NCBI GenBank assembly: GCA_963170125.1
Contig: CAUJFI010000172.1
Coordinates: forward strand, 1 to 40,023
Source of the DNA: Deinococcota bacterium
GTDB lineage: Bacteria > Deinococcota > Deinococci > Deinococcales > Trueperaceae
Direction: 5' to 3'
DNA: 40,023 nucleotides
The notes below the pieces were generated by a model. The model was given only the letters and a program-made list of their open reading frames with translations. It ran no database searches and was not told where the DNA came from. Below, piece by piece: positions 7,862 to 15,539 of the stretch (positions are counted from its first letter, which is position 1; the number at the start of each line of letters is the position of its first letter). A program made the position numbers and the translations under genes.

Positions 7862-8479
7862 TCAAGGATAGTCGGTGAGGGCGCCGTCCAACGTAAGTCG
7901 GGAGTCCGCCGCGACCTTCGGCCTCGCCCGAGCGTCCTTCCGCCCCCTCACATCCACGACCCCGACCGCCTGCATGAGGGCGTACATGGTCGTCGGACCC
8001 ACGAAGGTGAAGCCCCGAGCGCGCAGCGCCTTGGCGAGCGCCTCCGATGCGGGCGAGCGCGTTGGCGACACCGCCGCGTCAGCCGCCCCCGGCTCGGTCC
8101 TGAACGACCAGACGAGGTCCACCAACCCGCCGTGGTCGCGCAGCGCCACCGTGGCGGCGGCGTTGCGGACGGTGGCGCGGATCTTCTGCTCGTTCCTGAC
8201 GATGCCGGCGTCCGTCAGCAACCTCGCCACGTCCGTCTGCTCGAAACTCGCCACCACCTCGGGTCTGAAGTCCGCGAACGCCTCACGAAACGCCGGACGC
8301 TTGCGCAACACCGTCGACCACGAGAGCCCCGTCTGGAACACCTCCAGGCTCAGCGCCTCGAACAGCCCGCGTTCGTCCGTGACGCTCACTCCCCACTCAT
8401 GGTCGTAGTAGGCGCGCGTGATGTCGTCCTGCTCGGCCCAGGCGGGCCTGGTCGCGGAGTCATCCGGTTCGATCGTCAT
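7862..8479 (-). CDS. tag: DNA-3-methyladenine glycosylase I family protein lacking zinc ligands
   Basis: A 205-residue member of the Tag family, which removes 3-methyladenine from alkylated DNA in base excision repair. Family landmarks are A-Y-Y-D-H-E-W-G-V, L-E-V-F-Q-T-G-L-S-W (keeping the Glu that matches E. coli Glu38), L-x-K-R-x-A-F, and G-F-x-F-V-G-P-T-T-M-Y-A-L-M-Q-A. E. coli Tag has a zinc snap of Cys4, His17, His175 and Cys179. Here the N-terminal Cys is absent, the His17 position reads Tyr, and the C-terminal tail after M-Q-A-V-G has no His/Cys pair, so this copy is likely zinc-free. A TAGCCT -10 box lies 6 nt before the ATG. Its activity on 3-methyladenine is inferred from family membership. 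Confidence 0.85.
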   Translation of the reverse strand: MTIEPDDSATRPAWAEQDDITRAYYDHEWGVSVTDERGLFEALSLEVFQTGLSWSTVLRKRPAFREAFADFRPEVVASFEQTDVARLLTDAGIVRNEQKIRATVRNAAATVALRDHGGLVDLVWSFRTEPGAADAAVSPTRSPASEALAKALRARGFTFVGPTTMYALMQAVGVVDVRGRKDARARPKVAADSRLTLDGALTDYP

Positions 8480-8485
8480 GCGCTA

Positions 8486-8491
8486 AGGCTA
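8486..8491 (-). promoter_or_regulatory. -10 box TAGCCT of a leaderless promoter for tag
   Basis: Read on the minus strand, TAGCCT ends 6 nt before ATG 8479. No Shine-Dalgarno sequence lies in the gap. Confidence 0.5.
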
Positions 8492-8540
8492 TACGCGGCG
8501 GCGGCGCGAGGCCATGGTCGGGAGCCTACCGGGGGGCGGA

Positions 8541-8868
8541 CTGAGCCGAGTGAACTGGTGTGGGCGGCGTGGTTCTTGCTGCTGCTCGCTCGTGGGCATA
8601 CCGGGTTTCGTAATCGGCGGGGCTCAGGCCGTTGAGGCTGGTGTGCCTGCGTTAACGGTTGTAGAACATCTCGATGAAGTGGAAGATGGCGGTCTTCAGT
8701 TCCGCTCGTGTGACCCAAGGCCGGCGATCCAGGAGTTCGGTTTGGAGCGTGGCCCAGAAGGACTCCATGGTGGCGTTGTCCTATGCGTCGCCCGTGGAGC
8801 CCATGCTGCCGAGGATGCCGCTGGCGTACTTGGCGGAGGTATCAAGCAATCCGTGGCAGGCTTGTCGG
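8541..8868 (-). pseudogene. IS3-family transposase relic (C-terminal integrase core)
   Basis: The minus-strand translation gives S-M-G-S-T-G-D-A, a stop, D-N-A-T-M-E-S-F-W-A-T-L-Q-T-E-L-L, then A-I-F-H-F-I-E-M-F-Y-N-R, a stop, R-R-H-T-S-L-N-G-L-S-P-A-D-Y-E. This is the end of an IS3-group rve/DDE integrase domain, including the conserved Glu in M-E-S-F. Two codons have become stops: TAG at 8783-8781 where a Tyr is normal, and TAA at 8654-8652. The upstream catalytic part (H-S-D-R-G-x-Q-Y) is missing, so homology ends near 8868. No inverted repeats or target duplication could be made out. The copy cannot encode an active transposase. Confidence 0.85.
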
Positions 8869-8930
8869 CGACCGTCATCGCCGGCGACTGATAGCCTGTC
8901 CGAACCGAAGAGTTCGTCTGTCTAGCCTGC

Positions 8931-8936
8931 TACGCT
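8931..8936 (+). promoter_or_regulatory. -10 box TACGCT of a leaderless promoter
   Basis: TACGCT ends 6 nt before ATG 8943. The same hexamer and spacing occur at the hemoglobin gene (26996-27001). A second hexamer, TAGCCT, lies just upstream. Confidence 0.5.
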
Positions 8937-8942
8937 AGCTGC

Positions 8943-9893
8943 ATGACCGTAGCCGTCGTTTCAGGCACCGGGTTCTTGGGCCGGGCGGTCATGCGTCGAC
9001 TTGAGGCCTCGGACGTCCCCGCGGTCGCCATCGCCCGCGGCGTCACCAGCCCACCTGGCGTGCGGTTCGAATGCGCCGACCGGATGGACACGGACGCCTT
9101 GTCCCGCATCTTCCGTGCCCACGACGTGAGCGCCGTCATCGACATCTATCCGCTGAGCCTCAATAACAGTAGACCCGTCATCGAGGCGACCGCCCGGCGC
9201 GGCGCACGGTACGTGATGATCAGCTCCGTGGACGTCTACTCGAACTACGAGGGGTTGCTCCGAAAGGGGTTGCCCAACGTGCGTGCCGAGCCCGCCACCG
9301 AGCGATCACCGCTCCGCGTCATGCGCTACCCGTACCGTGGCAACCAGAAGCGACCCCAAGGCGTAGAAGCGGCGCTGCTCGACGATTACGACAAGCTCCC
9401 GATCGAGGAGGCGCTACGGGACGAGTACGATCTACCTTACGCCATCATCCGGCCGCCGATGATCTTCGGGCCAGGCGACCCGCAGGCACGCTTCAGTTGG
9501 GCCGCCCGCGCCGCAGAGGGTAGCCGGCCCATCCAGTTCGACGCGCGCGCGGCCTCGTGGCTCAACTCTTACGCCTACATAGACGACGCGGCCAACGCCA
9601 TAGCGCTCCTCGCCACCCACCCCGGCGCCGAGGGCCGAGCCTGGAACGTCGCCTACCAGTATTCACACTCCCAACGCTGGTGGCTGGAACTGGTCCTGAG
9701 GGTGACGGGGTCAGCGGCGGGCGTTAAGGAGGTGCCGCCCGAGGCGCTAGGCCTGCTTCACGAGCGTGCGAACGCGATGGACCTGCGCTACCCCCTCACT
9801 CTCGACTCGTCGCTCATCCGCCAGGAACTCGGTTACTTAGAGGTCATGAGCGAGGAAGAGGCGCTCGAAACAACGTTGGCTAACGGAGCGTGA
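8943..9893 (+). CDS. NAD-dependent epimerase/dehydratase (extended SDR)
   Basis: A 316-residue extended short-chain dehydrogenase-like protein. The N-terminal dinucleotide motif is V-S-G-T-G-F-L-G at residues 6-13. A beta strand ending S-S-V-D-V-Y-S marks the catalytic Ser region, and I-I-R-P-P-M-I-F-G-P-G-D matches the family's R-P-x-x-I-Y-G-P-G substrate-site motif. The usual Y-x-x-x-K pair is not obvious: the segment reads D-D-Y-D-K-L-P-I-E-E, where the Tyr sits two residues before the Lys instead of four. The enzyme may be catalytically altered or act only as a nucleotide-binding protein. Substrate unknown. It stands alone, between the IS3 relic and the peptide importer operon. Confidence 0.82.
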   Translation: MTVAVVSGTGFLGRAVMRRLEASDVPAVAIARGVTSPPGVRFECADRMDTDALSRIFRAHDVSAVIDIYPLSLNNSRPVIEATARRGARYVMISSVDVYSNYEGLLRKGLPNVRAEPATERSPLRVMRYPYRGNQKRPQGVEAALLDDYDKLPIEEALRDEYDLPYAIIRPPMIFGPGDPQARFSWAARAAEGSRPIQFDARAASWLNSYAYIDDAANAIALLATHPGAEGRAWNVAYQYSHSQRWWLELVLRVTGSAAGVKEVPPEALGLLHERANAMDLRYPLTLDSSLIRQELGYLEVMSEEEALETTLANGA

Positions 9894-9980
9894 GGGAGCT
9901 CGCTAGCCGAGCTCGGCAGCGCTGGGCGCGAGGCTCCTAGGGCTAGGGTAAGCATCTGCCGCCCCGGCCGTCGTAGTGGC

Positions 9981-10008
9981 TTGCGAGCCGGGCAGCGCGT
10001 GTTAGGCT
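9981..10008 (+). promoter_or_regulatory. Possible sigma-70-type promoter for the peptide ABC operon
   Basis: TTGCGA (9981-9986) and TAGGCT (10003-10008) are separated by 16 bp and would give a leader of about 90 nt before the Shine-Dalgarno GGAGGAG of the binding-protein gene. The pairing is by eye and moderate at best. Confidence 0.35.
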
Positions 10009-10103
10009 TCCCCCTACCTGAACGCTAGGTGACCGACTCGGCTGAGCCTTCCTAGCGCACGTTACCCGCGCCGACCGCTCTGACCGTCAACCAGGAGGAG
10101 AGT

Positions 10104-11690
10104 ATGCGTTTCATCAGAACCACCGCTGTCTTGGCGTTCCTGGCGCTGTTGGTTGGCGTGCCCGCCTTCGCGGTCACGCCAACCAACACGCTCGTCATCG
10201 CGGACGCGATCGACGACCTGCTCACCCTGGACCCAGGCGAGGTCGGCGAGGTCGCCGGCGTGCTCACCACGCAGCAGATCTACGAGCCGCTCATCACCTT
10301 CAATCAGCAGGACCCGAGCGAGATAGTCGGCGTCCTCGCGGAGAGCTGGACGGTCTCCGAGGACGGGCGCACCATCACGTTCACCATGAGGCCCAACGCC
10401 GTCTTCGCTAGCGGCAACCCCGTCACCGCGTACGACGCGGAGTACTCCCTCAGGCGCGTCGTGCAGATGCAGTCGCGTTCCGCGTTCATCATCACGCAGT
10501 TCGGCATCGACGAGGACAACGTCGAAGAGGCCATCCGCGCAACCGACGCCTCCACGCTCGTCATCACGGCTAGCGACACGTACGCGCCGAGCTTCCTCCT
10601 CTACTGCCTCTCCTCCTATGTCGGCGGCATCGTCGACAGCGAGCTCGTGAAGCAGCACGAAGTCGACGGCGACTACGGCAACGCGTGGCTCAAGTCCGAG
10701 AACTCCGCAGGCTCCGGGCCGTACGTCCTCACCCGCTGGGACCCCAACCAGTCGATCCTCATGACCCGTAACGAGAACTACTGGGGCGAGGCTCCCGGTG
10801 TCGAGCGGCTCGTCATCCAGCACATGCCCGAGAGCGCCACACAGCGCCTCGCGCTCGAGCGCGGCGACATCGATATCGCCAACAAGCTCGGGCCCGACGA
10901 CTTCGCGTCCATCGAGAACAACTCCGACATCACCATCCTCGATGGCGTCTCCGGCACCATCTACTATATGGGCCTGAACGTCCGTAACGAGAACCTCGCG
11001 CACCCCGAGGTCGTCGAAGCCCTTAAGTACCTCGTCGACTACGAAGGTATCGCTGAGAACATCGGTCGCGGCACCCTCGCCATCCACCAGACCCTCGTGC
11101 CCGCTGGTTTCCTGGGTGCCATCGATTACACCCCTTACTCCCTCGACGTCAAGCGCGCCCGCGCCCTCCTCGACGAGGCCGGCGTCGGTAACTTCACGCT
11201 CGACACCGTCGTCTGGAACGTGCCGCCATACACCGAGTTCGCACAGGCCGTGCAGGCCACCATGGCGCAGGCGGGCGTCACCCTCAACCTCGAGGTCGTC
11301 GACGGCGGGCAGTGGCTCGACCGCTACCGCAACGCGTCCCTCGACATCTGGGTGGGCCTCTGGGGTCCCGACTACCCCGACCCGCACTCCAACGCCAAGG
11401 CCTTCAGCGTGAACGCCAAGGACGCGCCCGACGGCTCCAACGGACTCGCCGACCGCTTCGGTTGGGACGCCGGCCCGCTCTCCCCGCTAGCGATGGAGGC
11501 CGTGCGCGAGCAGGACACTGTCAAGCGCGGCGAGATGTACGAGGAGCTTCAGCGCGTGCATACTGACACCTCGCCCTTCCTCTTCATGTTCCAGGAAGTG
11601 CGCCGCGTCGCCATCCGCTCGAACGTGCACGGCCTCGTGCTGGGCCTCACCTTCGCGGACGACAGCTACGGCGGCGTCACCAAGGAGTGA
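10104..11690 (+). CDS. Peptide/nickel-type ABC transporter substrate-binding protein
   Basis: A 528-residue solute-binding protein of family SBP_bac_5 (DppA/OppA/NikA group). The signal peptide ends near A-F-A (residues 22-24); with no lipobox Cys it is probably periplasmic and soluble. Landmarks are the early Y-E-P-L-I-T-F segment, A-E-S-W-T-V-S-E-D-G-R-T-I-T-F-T around residues 78-93, the G-S-G-P-Y-V-L region near 197, and the W-x-x-D-Y-P-D-P motif near 420. A good GGAGGAG lies 6 nt before ATG 10104. It should bind oligopeptides or a related solute and feed the permeases downstream; the exact ligand cannot be told. It is the first gene of a five-gene operon and is followed by a strong hairpin. 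Confidence 0.9.
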   Translation: MRFIRTTAVLAFLALLVGVPAFAVTPTNTLVIADAIDDLLTLDPGEVGEVAGVLTTQQIYEPLITFNQQDPSEIVGVLAESWTVSEDGRTITFTMRPNAVFASGNPVTAYDAEYSLRRVVQMQSRSAFIITQFGIDEDNVEEAIRATDASTLVITASDTYAPSFLLYCLSSYVGGIVDSELVKQHEVDGDYGNAWLKSENSAGSGPYVLTRWDPNQSILMTRNENYWGEAPGVERLVIQHMPESATQRLALERGDIDIANKLGPDDFASIENNSDITILDGVSGTIYYMGLNVRNENLAHPEVVEALKYLVDYEGIAENIGRGTLAIHQTLVPAGFLGAIDYTPYSLDVKRARALLDEAGVGNFTLDTVVWNVPPYTEFAQAVQATMAQAGVTLNLEVVDGGQWLDRYRNASLDIWVGLWGPDYPDPHSNAKAFSVNAKDAPDGSNGLADRFGWDAGPLSPLAMEAVREQDTVKRGEMYEELQRVHTDTSPFLFMFQEVRRVAIRSNVHGLVLGLTFADDSYGGVTKE

Positions 11691-11704
11691 CCTGACCCAC
11701 GGCG

Positions 11705-11737
11705 GCCGGCCCGGGGCTAACGCCCTGGGCCGGCTTT
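11705..11737 (+). terminator. Hairpin between binding-protein and permease genes
   Basis: GCCGGCCCGGGGC (11705-11717) pairs with GCCCTGGGCCGGC (11722-11734) around a TAAC loop: 13 bp with one G-T pair, followed by TTT and a second TTT five bases later. It resembles a leaky intrinsic terminator or an mRNA 3' stabiliser that would keep binding-protein mRNA more abundant than the permease mRNA. Confidence 0.65.
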
Positions 11738-11753
11738 CGGTTTAGGTCCGAAC

Positions 11754-12794
11754 ATGCGGAAGCCTCGCGTCTTGAAACGGTTGCGGGGGGTAGTAGGGTT
11801 CCTCCTGTCGCTCGCCGTCACGCTCTTCGGGCTCGTGCTACTCACGTTCCTGATCGGCCGCGTCGTGCCCATCGACCCGGTCCTCAAGATCGTCGGGGAG
11901 AAAGCGCCCGAGGCCGTCTACCAACGCGTTTACTTAGAGCTAGGCCTAGACAAGCCGCTGCTCGTTCAATTCGGTAACTACCTCTCGCAACTGGTCAGGG
12001 GCGACTTCGGGGTCTCCTTCTCCACCACGCGCCCAGTCCTCAAAGACCTCCTGGGCTTCTTCCCGGCGACACTTGAACTCGCCACCATCGGTTTGCTCAT
12101 CGGCATCTTCTTCGGCGTGCCCATGGGGGTGGCGTCGGCTTACTGGCACGACAAGTGGCCCGATCACGTCCTCAGGCTAGTGGGCCTCGTCGGTTACTCC
12201 GTACCTATCTTCTGGTTGGGCTTAGTGGCCCTGTTCGTCTTCTATTACTTGCTCAACTGGGTGTCGGGCCCAGGTCGGGTGGACGTGTTCTTCCAGGGTG
12301 TCGTCCCGAACGTGACGGGCGCGATTCTCATCGATAGTCTCCTCGCGGGCGAGAAGGAGATATTCCGGAACGCCATCAGCCACATGGCGCTCCCGGCCCT
12401 GCTCCTCGGTTACTACAGCCTCGCCTACATATCGCGCATGACGCGATCCGTGATGCTCCAGGAGCTCAACCACGAGTACGTTCTCACGGCCAGGCTCAAG
12501 GGCGCGCGCGAGGTGAGCGTCGTGATGTACCACGCGCTCCGTAACGCCGCCATCCCCCTCATCACCGTCATCGCGCTCAGTTACGGTGGGCTCCTCGAGG
12601 GCTCGGTCCTCATCGAGACCATCTTCGGTTGGCCAGGCATCGGCAACTACCTGTTCTCGTCGCTGTTGGCCGCCGACATGAACGCGGTCTTGGGCGGCAC
12701 CATCCTCGTCGGAACAGTCTTCGTGCTTCTCAACACGTTCTCGGACCTCCTGTACCGCATCGCCGACCCGCGTTCGCAGGACGGTAAGGCGTGA
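11754..12794 (+). CDS. Peptide/nickel-type ABC transporter permease, DppB-like
   Basis: A 346-residue membrane protein of the BPD_transp_1 family, DppB/OppB group. An N-terminal helix (about residues 14-38) is followed by a long outer segment. The conserved F-G-V-S-F-S region precedes the membrane core, and the ATPase-docking EAA-type loop reads Y-V-L-T-A-R-L-K-G-A near residues 242-251. The C-terminal half has the usual L-L-E-G-S-V-L-I-E-T-I-F-G-W-P-G-I-G motif. It pairs with the DppC-like permease, whose GTG overlaps this gene's stop. The upstream Shine-Dalgarno is weak, and the gene lies only 16 bp after the intercistronic hairpin. Confidence 0.9.
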   Translation: MRKPRVLKRLRGVVGFLLSLAVTLFGLVLLTFLIGRVVPIDPVLKIVGEKAPEAVYQRVYLELGLDKPLLVQFGNYLSQLVRGDFGVSFSTTRPVLKDLLGFFPATLELATIGLLIGIFFGVPMGVASAYWHDKWPDHVLRLVGLVGYSVPIFWLGLVALFVFYYLLNWVSGPGRVDVFFQGVVPNVTGAILIDSLLAGEKEIFRNAISHMALPALLLGYYSLAYISRMTRSVMLQELNHEYVLTARLKGAREVSVVMYHALRNAAIPLITVIALSYGGLLEGSVLIETIFGWPGIGNYLFSSLLAADMNAVLGGTILVGTVFVLLNTFSDLLYRIADPRSQDGKA

Positions 12795-13681
12795 CGGAGG
12801 TCGCCGCAGCGCCGACCAGCATGCGTCAAGCGCGGGCGCGCGAGTGGCGGAGCTTCGTGCGCCGCTTCTCCCGCAAGCCGCTGGGCGTAATGGGGTTGGT
12901 CATCGTGCTGGCGCTGGTCTTCTGCGCGATCTTCGCCCCGATGCTGGCCACGCACGACCCTTACGCTATCTCCCTGCCCGAGCGCCTGGCTGCCCCGTCG
13001 GCGACTTACTGGTTGGGGGCTGACGAGCTCGGGCGCGACATCTACTCCCGCATCATCTACGGCTCCCGCCTGACGCTCTTCATCGTCGTGCTCGTGGTGG
13101 TTACCTCCGCGCCGATAGGGCTCCTCATCGGCGTCATCGCCGGTAACTACGGCGGCATGATCGACCGCGTCTTCATGCGCGTCACCGACGTGTTCCTCGC
13201 GGTGCCGAAACTCCTCCTCGCGCTCGCGTTCGTAGCCGCGCTCGGGCCCGGCATAGTCAACGCGGCGCTCGCCATAACGCTCACGGCGTGGCCGCCGTAC
13301 GCGCGCCTGGCGCGGGCGGAGACGCTCCTCATCCGCAACACGGATTACGTGAACGCTGTGCGCCTGGCCGGTGCGTCCGAGTGGCGCATCATGATGCTCC
13401 ACATCGTGCCCATGTGCACGAGTTCCGTAATCGTGCGCATGACGTTCGACATGGCCGGCATCATCCTCACCGCCGCGGGCTTGGGCTTCATCGGCCTGGG
13501 CGCCCAGCCGCCCCTGCCAGAGTGGGGCGCGATGATCTCCACGGGTCGTAAGTTCATCTTCGACCAGTGGTGGGTCGCCACCGCGCCCGGCTTCGCGATC
13601 TTCATCGTCAGCCTCGCCTTCAACCTGTTGGGCGACGCGTTACGCGACCTCCTGGACCCGCACCTGAGGCAGAGACGATGA
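12791..13681 (+). CDS. Peptide/nickel-type ABC transporter permease, DppC-like
   Basis: A 296-residue BPD_transp_1 permease, DppC/OppC group. The N-terminal cytoplasmic segment R-R-F-S-R-K-P-L-G-V-M-G leads into helix 1. The signature W-L-G-A-D-E-L-G-R-D-I-Y-S-R near residues 75-88 is diagnostic for this group, and the ATPase-docking loop is around Y-V-N-A-V-R-L-A-G-A (residues 186-195). The GTG start overlaps the DppB-like stop (GTGA), and its own stop overlaps the next ATG, so translation is probably coupled. It forms the membrane channel together with the DppB-like subunit. Confidence 0.92.
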   Translation: MTEVAAAPTSMRQARAREWRSFVRRFSRKPLGVMGLVIVLALVFCAIFAPMLATHDPYAISLPERLAAPSATYWLGADELGRDIYSRIIYGSRLTLFIVVLVVVTSAPIGLLIGVIAGNYGGMIDRVFMRVTDVFLAVPKLLLALAFVAALGPGIVNAALAITLTAWPPYARLARAETLLIRNTDYVNAVRLAGASEWRIMMLHIVPMCTSSVIVRMTFDMAGIILTAAGLGFIGLGAQPPLPEWGAMISTGRKFIFDQWWVATAPGFAIFIVSLAFNLLGDALRDLLDPHLRQRR

Positions 13682-14523
13682 GCGCCGCGCCGCTCGTGAG
13701 CATCGAGAACCTGCGGATCGCGTTCGAGCGGGACGCGGGCCCGGTGGAGGCCGTGCGGGGCGTGTCGTTCGAGTTCGGCCGCGAGCGCTTAGGCATCGTC
13801 GGCGAGAGCGGCTCAGGTAAGAGCCTGACGGCTAGGGCCCTGATGGGCGTACTGCCGGGGCACGCCCGCTTGAGCGTCGACCGCATGGAGTTCGACGGCA
13901 TCGACCTGACCCGCGTGAGCACTCGGACCCGGCGCAAACTGCGCGGCGAACGGATGGGAATGATCCTCCAGGACCCGAAGTTCTCGCTGAACCCGGTGCT
14001 GCGGGTCGGCACGCAGATCGTGGAGAGCATCCGCATCGGCGACCCGCGCGTGTCCCGCCGGGCCGCGCGGCTGAAGGCGCTCGAGACGCTGGAGGCCGTG
14101 CAGATCCGCAACCCGGAGCGCGTCTTCAAGCAGTACCCGCACGAGGTCTCCGGCGGCATGGGTCAGCGCGTGATGATCGCGATGATGGTCGTGCGGCAAC
14201 CCGCGTTGCTCATCGCCGACGAACCGACCTCCGCGCTGGACGTCACCGTGCAGGACCAGGTGATGTCCATCCTCGACGAGGCAGTAGGTGAGCGCGGCAT
14301 GGGCTTGATGCTCATCAGTCACGACTTGCGCCTAGTGAGTCGCTTCTGCGACCGCGTCATCATCATGTACGCGGGCCGCGTCCTGGAGACGCTGCCGGCC
14401 GGCAAGCTGGCGGAGGCTCAGCACCCGTACACGCGGGGGCTCATCGCGTGCATGCCGAGCGTCGACGGGCCGCCCGGGCGCCTGCCCGTCCTGCGCCGCG
14501 ACCCCGAGTGGCTCACGTCATGA
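13678..14523 (+). CDS. Peptide/nickel-type ABC transporter ATPase, DppD-like
   Basis: A 281-residue ABC ATPase. Walker A is G-E-S-G-S-G-K-S, the signature is V-S-G-G-M-G-Q-R, and Walker B is L-I-A-D-E-P-T-S-A-L-D. The C-terminal H-P-Y-T-R-G-L segment begins the oligopeptide ATPase tail, but that tail is short here. At about 281 residues it is closer to NikD than to DppD (about 330). I chose ATG 13678, which overlaps the DppC-like stop as ATGA; a longer frame from 13567 runs through the permease gene. It should power import together with the DppF-like ATPase. Confidence 0.9.
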   Translation: MSAAPLVSIENLRIAFERDAGPVEAVRGVSFEFGRERLGIVGESGSGKSLTARALMGVLPGHARLSVDRMEFDGIDLTRVSTRTRRKLRGERMGMILQDPKFSLNPVLRVGTQIVESIRIGDPRVSRRAARLKALETLEAVQIRNPERVFKQYPHEVSGGMGQRVMIAMMVVRQPALLIADEPTSALDVTVQDQVMSILDEAVGERGMGLMLISHDLRLVSRFCDRVIIMYAGRVLETLPAGKLAEAQHPYTRGLIACMPSVDGPPGRLPVLRRDPEWLTS

Positions 14524-15239
14524 TCGACGTCAGGAACGTGACGGTCCGCTTCGGCGACGCTGTAGCCGTGGCCGACGTCAGCTTGCACGTGCGGCCAGGG
14601 GAGAGCTTCGGCCTGGTCGGCGAGAGCGGGTCCGGCAAGTCGACGATACTGCGCACGGCCGTCGGCTTGACGTCGGACTGGTCCGGCGAGATCACAATCG
14701 ACGGCTACGACGCTAAGTCGACGCCCACGCGCGAGCTGGCGCAGCGCGTGCAGATGGTGTTCCAGGACCCGTACGCCTCCCTGCACCCGCGCTTCACCGT
14801 CGGGCGGGCAATAGCCGAGCCGATGCGCATCCAGAAGATGGCAGGCATTGAGGAACGGGTGGACGAGCTGCTCAGGCTGATCGGCTTGGACGCATCGTTC
14901 CGGTCGCGCTACCCGCACGAGCTCTCGGGAGGGCAGAGGCAGCGCGTGGCAATCGCGCGCGCGCTCGCACTGCAGCCCAAAGTGTTGCTGCTCGACGAGC
15001 CCACCTCGGCGCTTGACGTGTCGGTTCAGGCTGAGATCCTCAACCTGCTCGAAGACCTCCGTGCAGAGCTAGACCTGACGTTCCTCATCGTGAGTCACAA
15101 CCTGGCGGTCATCTCGCACATGTGCGACCGGCTGATGGTGATGCAAGACTCTCGCGCGGTCGAGGTGCTCACGCGGGAGCAGCTGCGGGCGCGGGAATTC
15201 AGCAGTCCTTACACGCGGAAGTTACTAGAGGCTGCCTGA
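14520..15239 (+). CDS. Peptide/nickel-type ABC transporter ATPase, DppF-like (short)
   Basis: A 239-residue ABC ATPase with Walker A G-E-S-G-S-G-K-S-T, signature L-S-G-G-Q-R-Q-R, Walker B V-L-L-L-D-E-P-T-S-A-L-D and H-loop I-V-S-H-N. It lacks the C-terminal oligopeptide extension of DppF/OppF (about 320-330 residues) and is closer in size to NikE. The gene ends shortly after S-S-P-Y-T-R-K-L-L, a remnant of the usual H-P-Y-T motif. ATG 14520 overlaps the previous stop (ATGA); a longer frame from 14448 has no support. It is the last gene of the operon. Confidence 0.9.
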   Translation: MIDVRNVTVRFGDAVAVADVSLHVRPGESFGLVGESGSGKSTILRTAVGLTSDWSGEITIDGYDAKSTPTRELAQRVQMVFQDPYASLHPRFTVGRAIAEPMRIQKMAGIEERVDELLRLIGLDASFRSRYPHELSGGQRQRVAIARALALQPKVLLLDEPTSALDVSVQAEILNLLEDLRAELDLTFLIVSHNLAVISHMCDRLMVMQDSRAVEVLTREQLRAREFSSPYTRKLLEAA

Positions 15240-15539
15240 GGCGCTGTTATCCCGCAAGCGACCGTTCGTGTTGCGGACTCTTGCGGGCGGCCAGATAGCG
15301 CCCCGTAAGCTCTGTAAATTGGGTGGCTCTGCGACTTTCTCGTGAGAGAAGGGAGCCATCGCTCCTCCAGAATGGGAAGTGGATATTGAAGCGCCCTGGG
15401 TTTTGTGGAGGCTCTCCGTTCACGAGAATTTGAGAGAATGGGTCATGCCACGCGAGGGCGAGGGCGATGCCGCCGGCGCGTACCCGAGCTGTGACCTCCA
15501 CCCCCGGCACGTGCCATACGGAAGACCCGCGCCGCCCGT
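15240..15539. other. Convergent intergenic region with a possible decayed ORF
   Basis: The 300 bp between the importer operon and the Bce-type permease are less GC-rich than their surroundings. On the minus strand an open frame without a start codon runs to a stop at 15247. Its composition (for example N-P-G-R-F-N-I-H-F-P-F-W) is unlike the Arg/Ala shadow frames, so it may be the tail of a lost gene. I recognise no family and no clear terminator. Confidence 0.35.

Noticed and set aside
10062..11387. Minus-strand open frame of 441 codons antisense to the peptide-binding protein
   Set aside because: Asp/Val/Glu-rich shadow of the plus-strand gene with no family motif.
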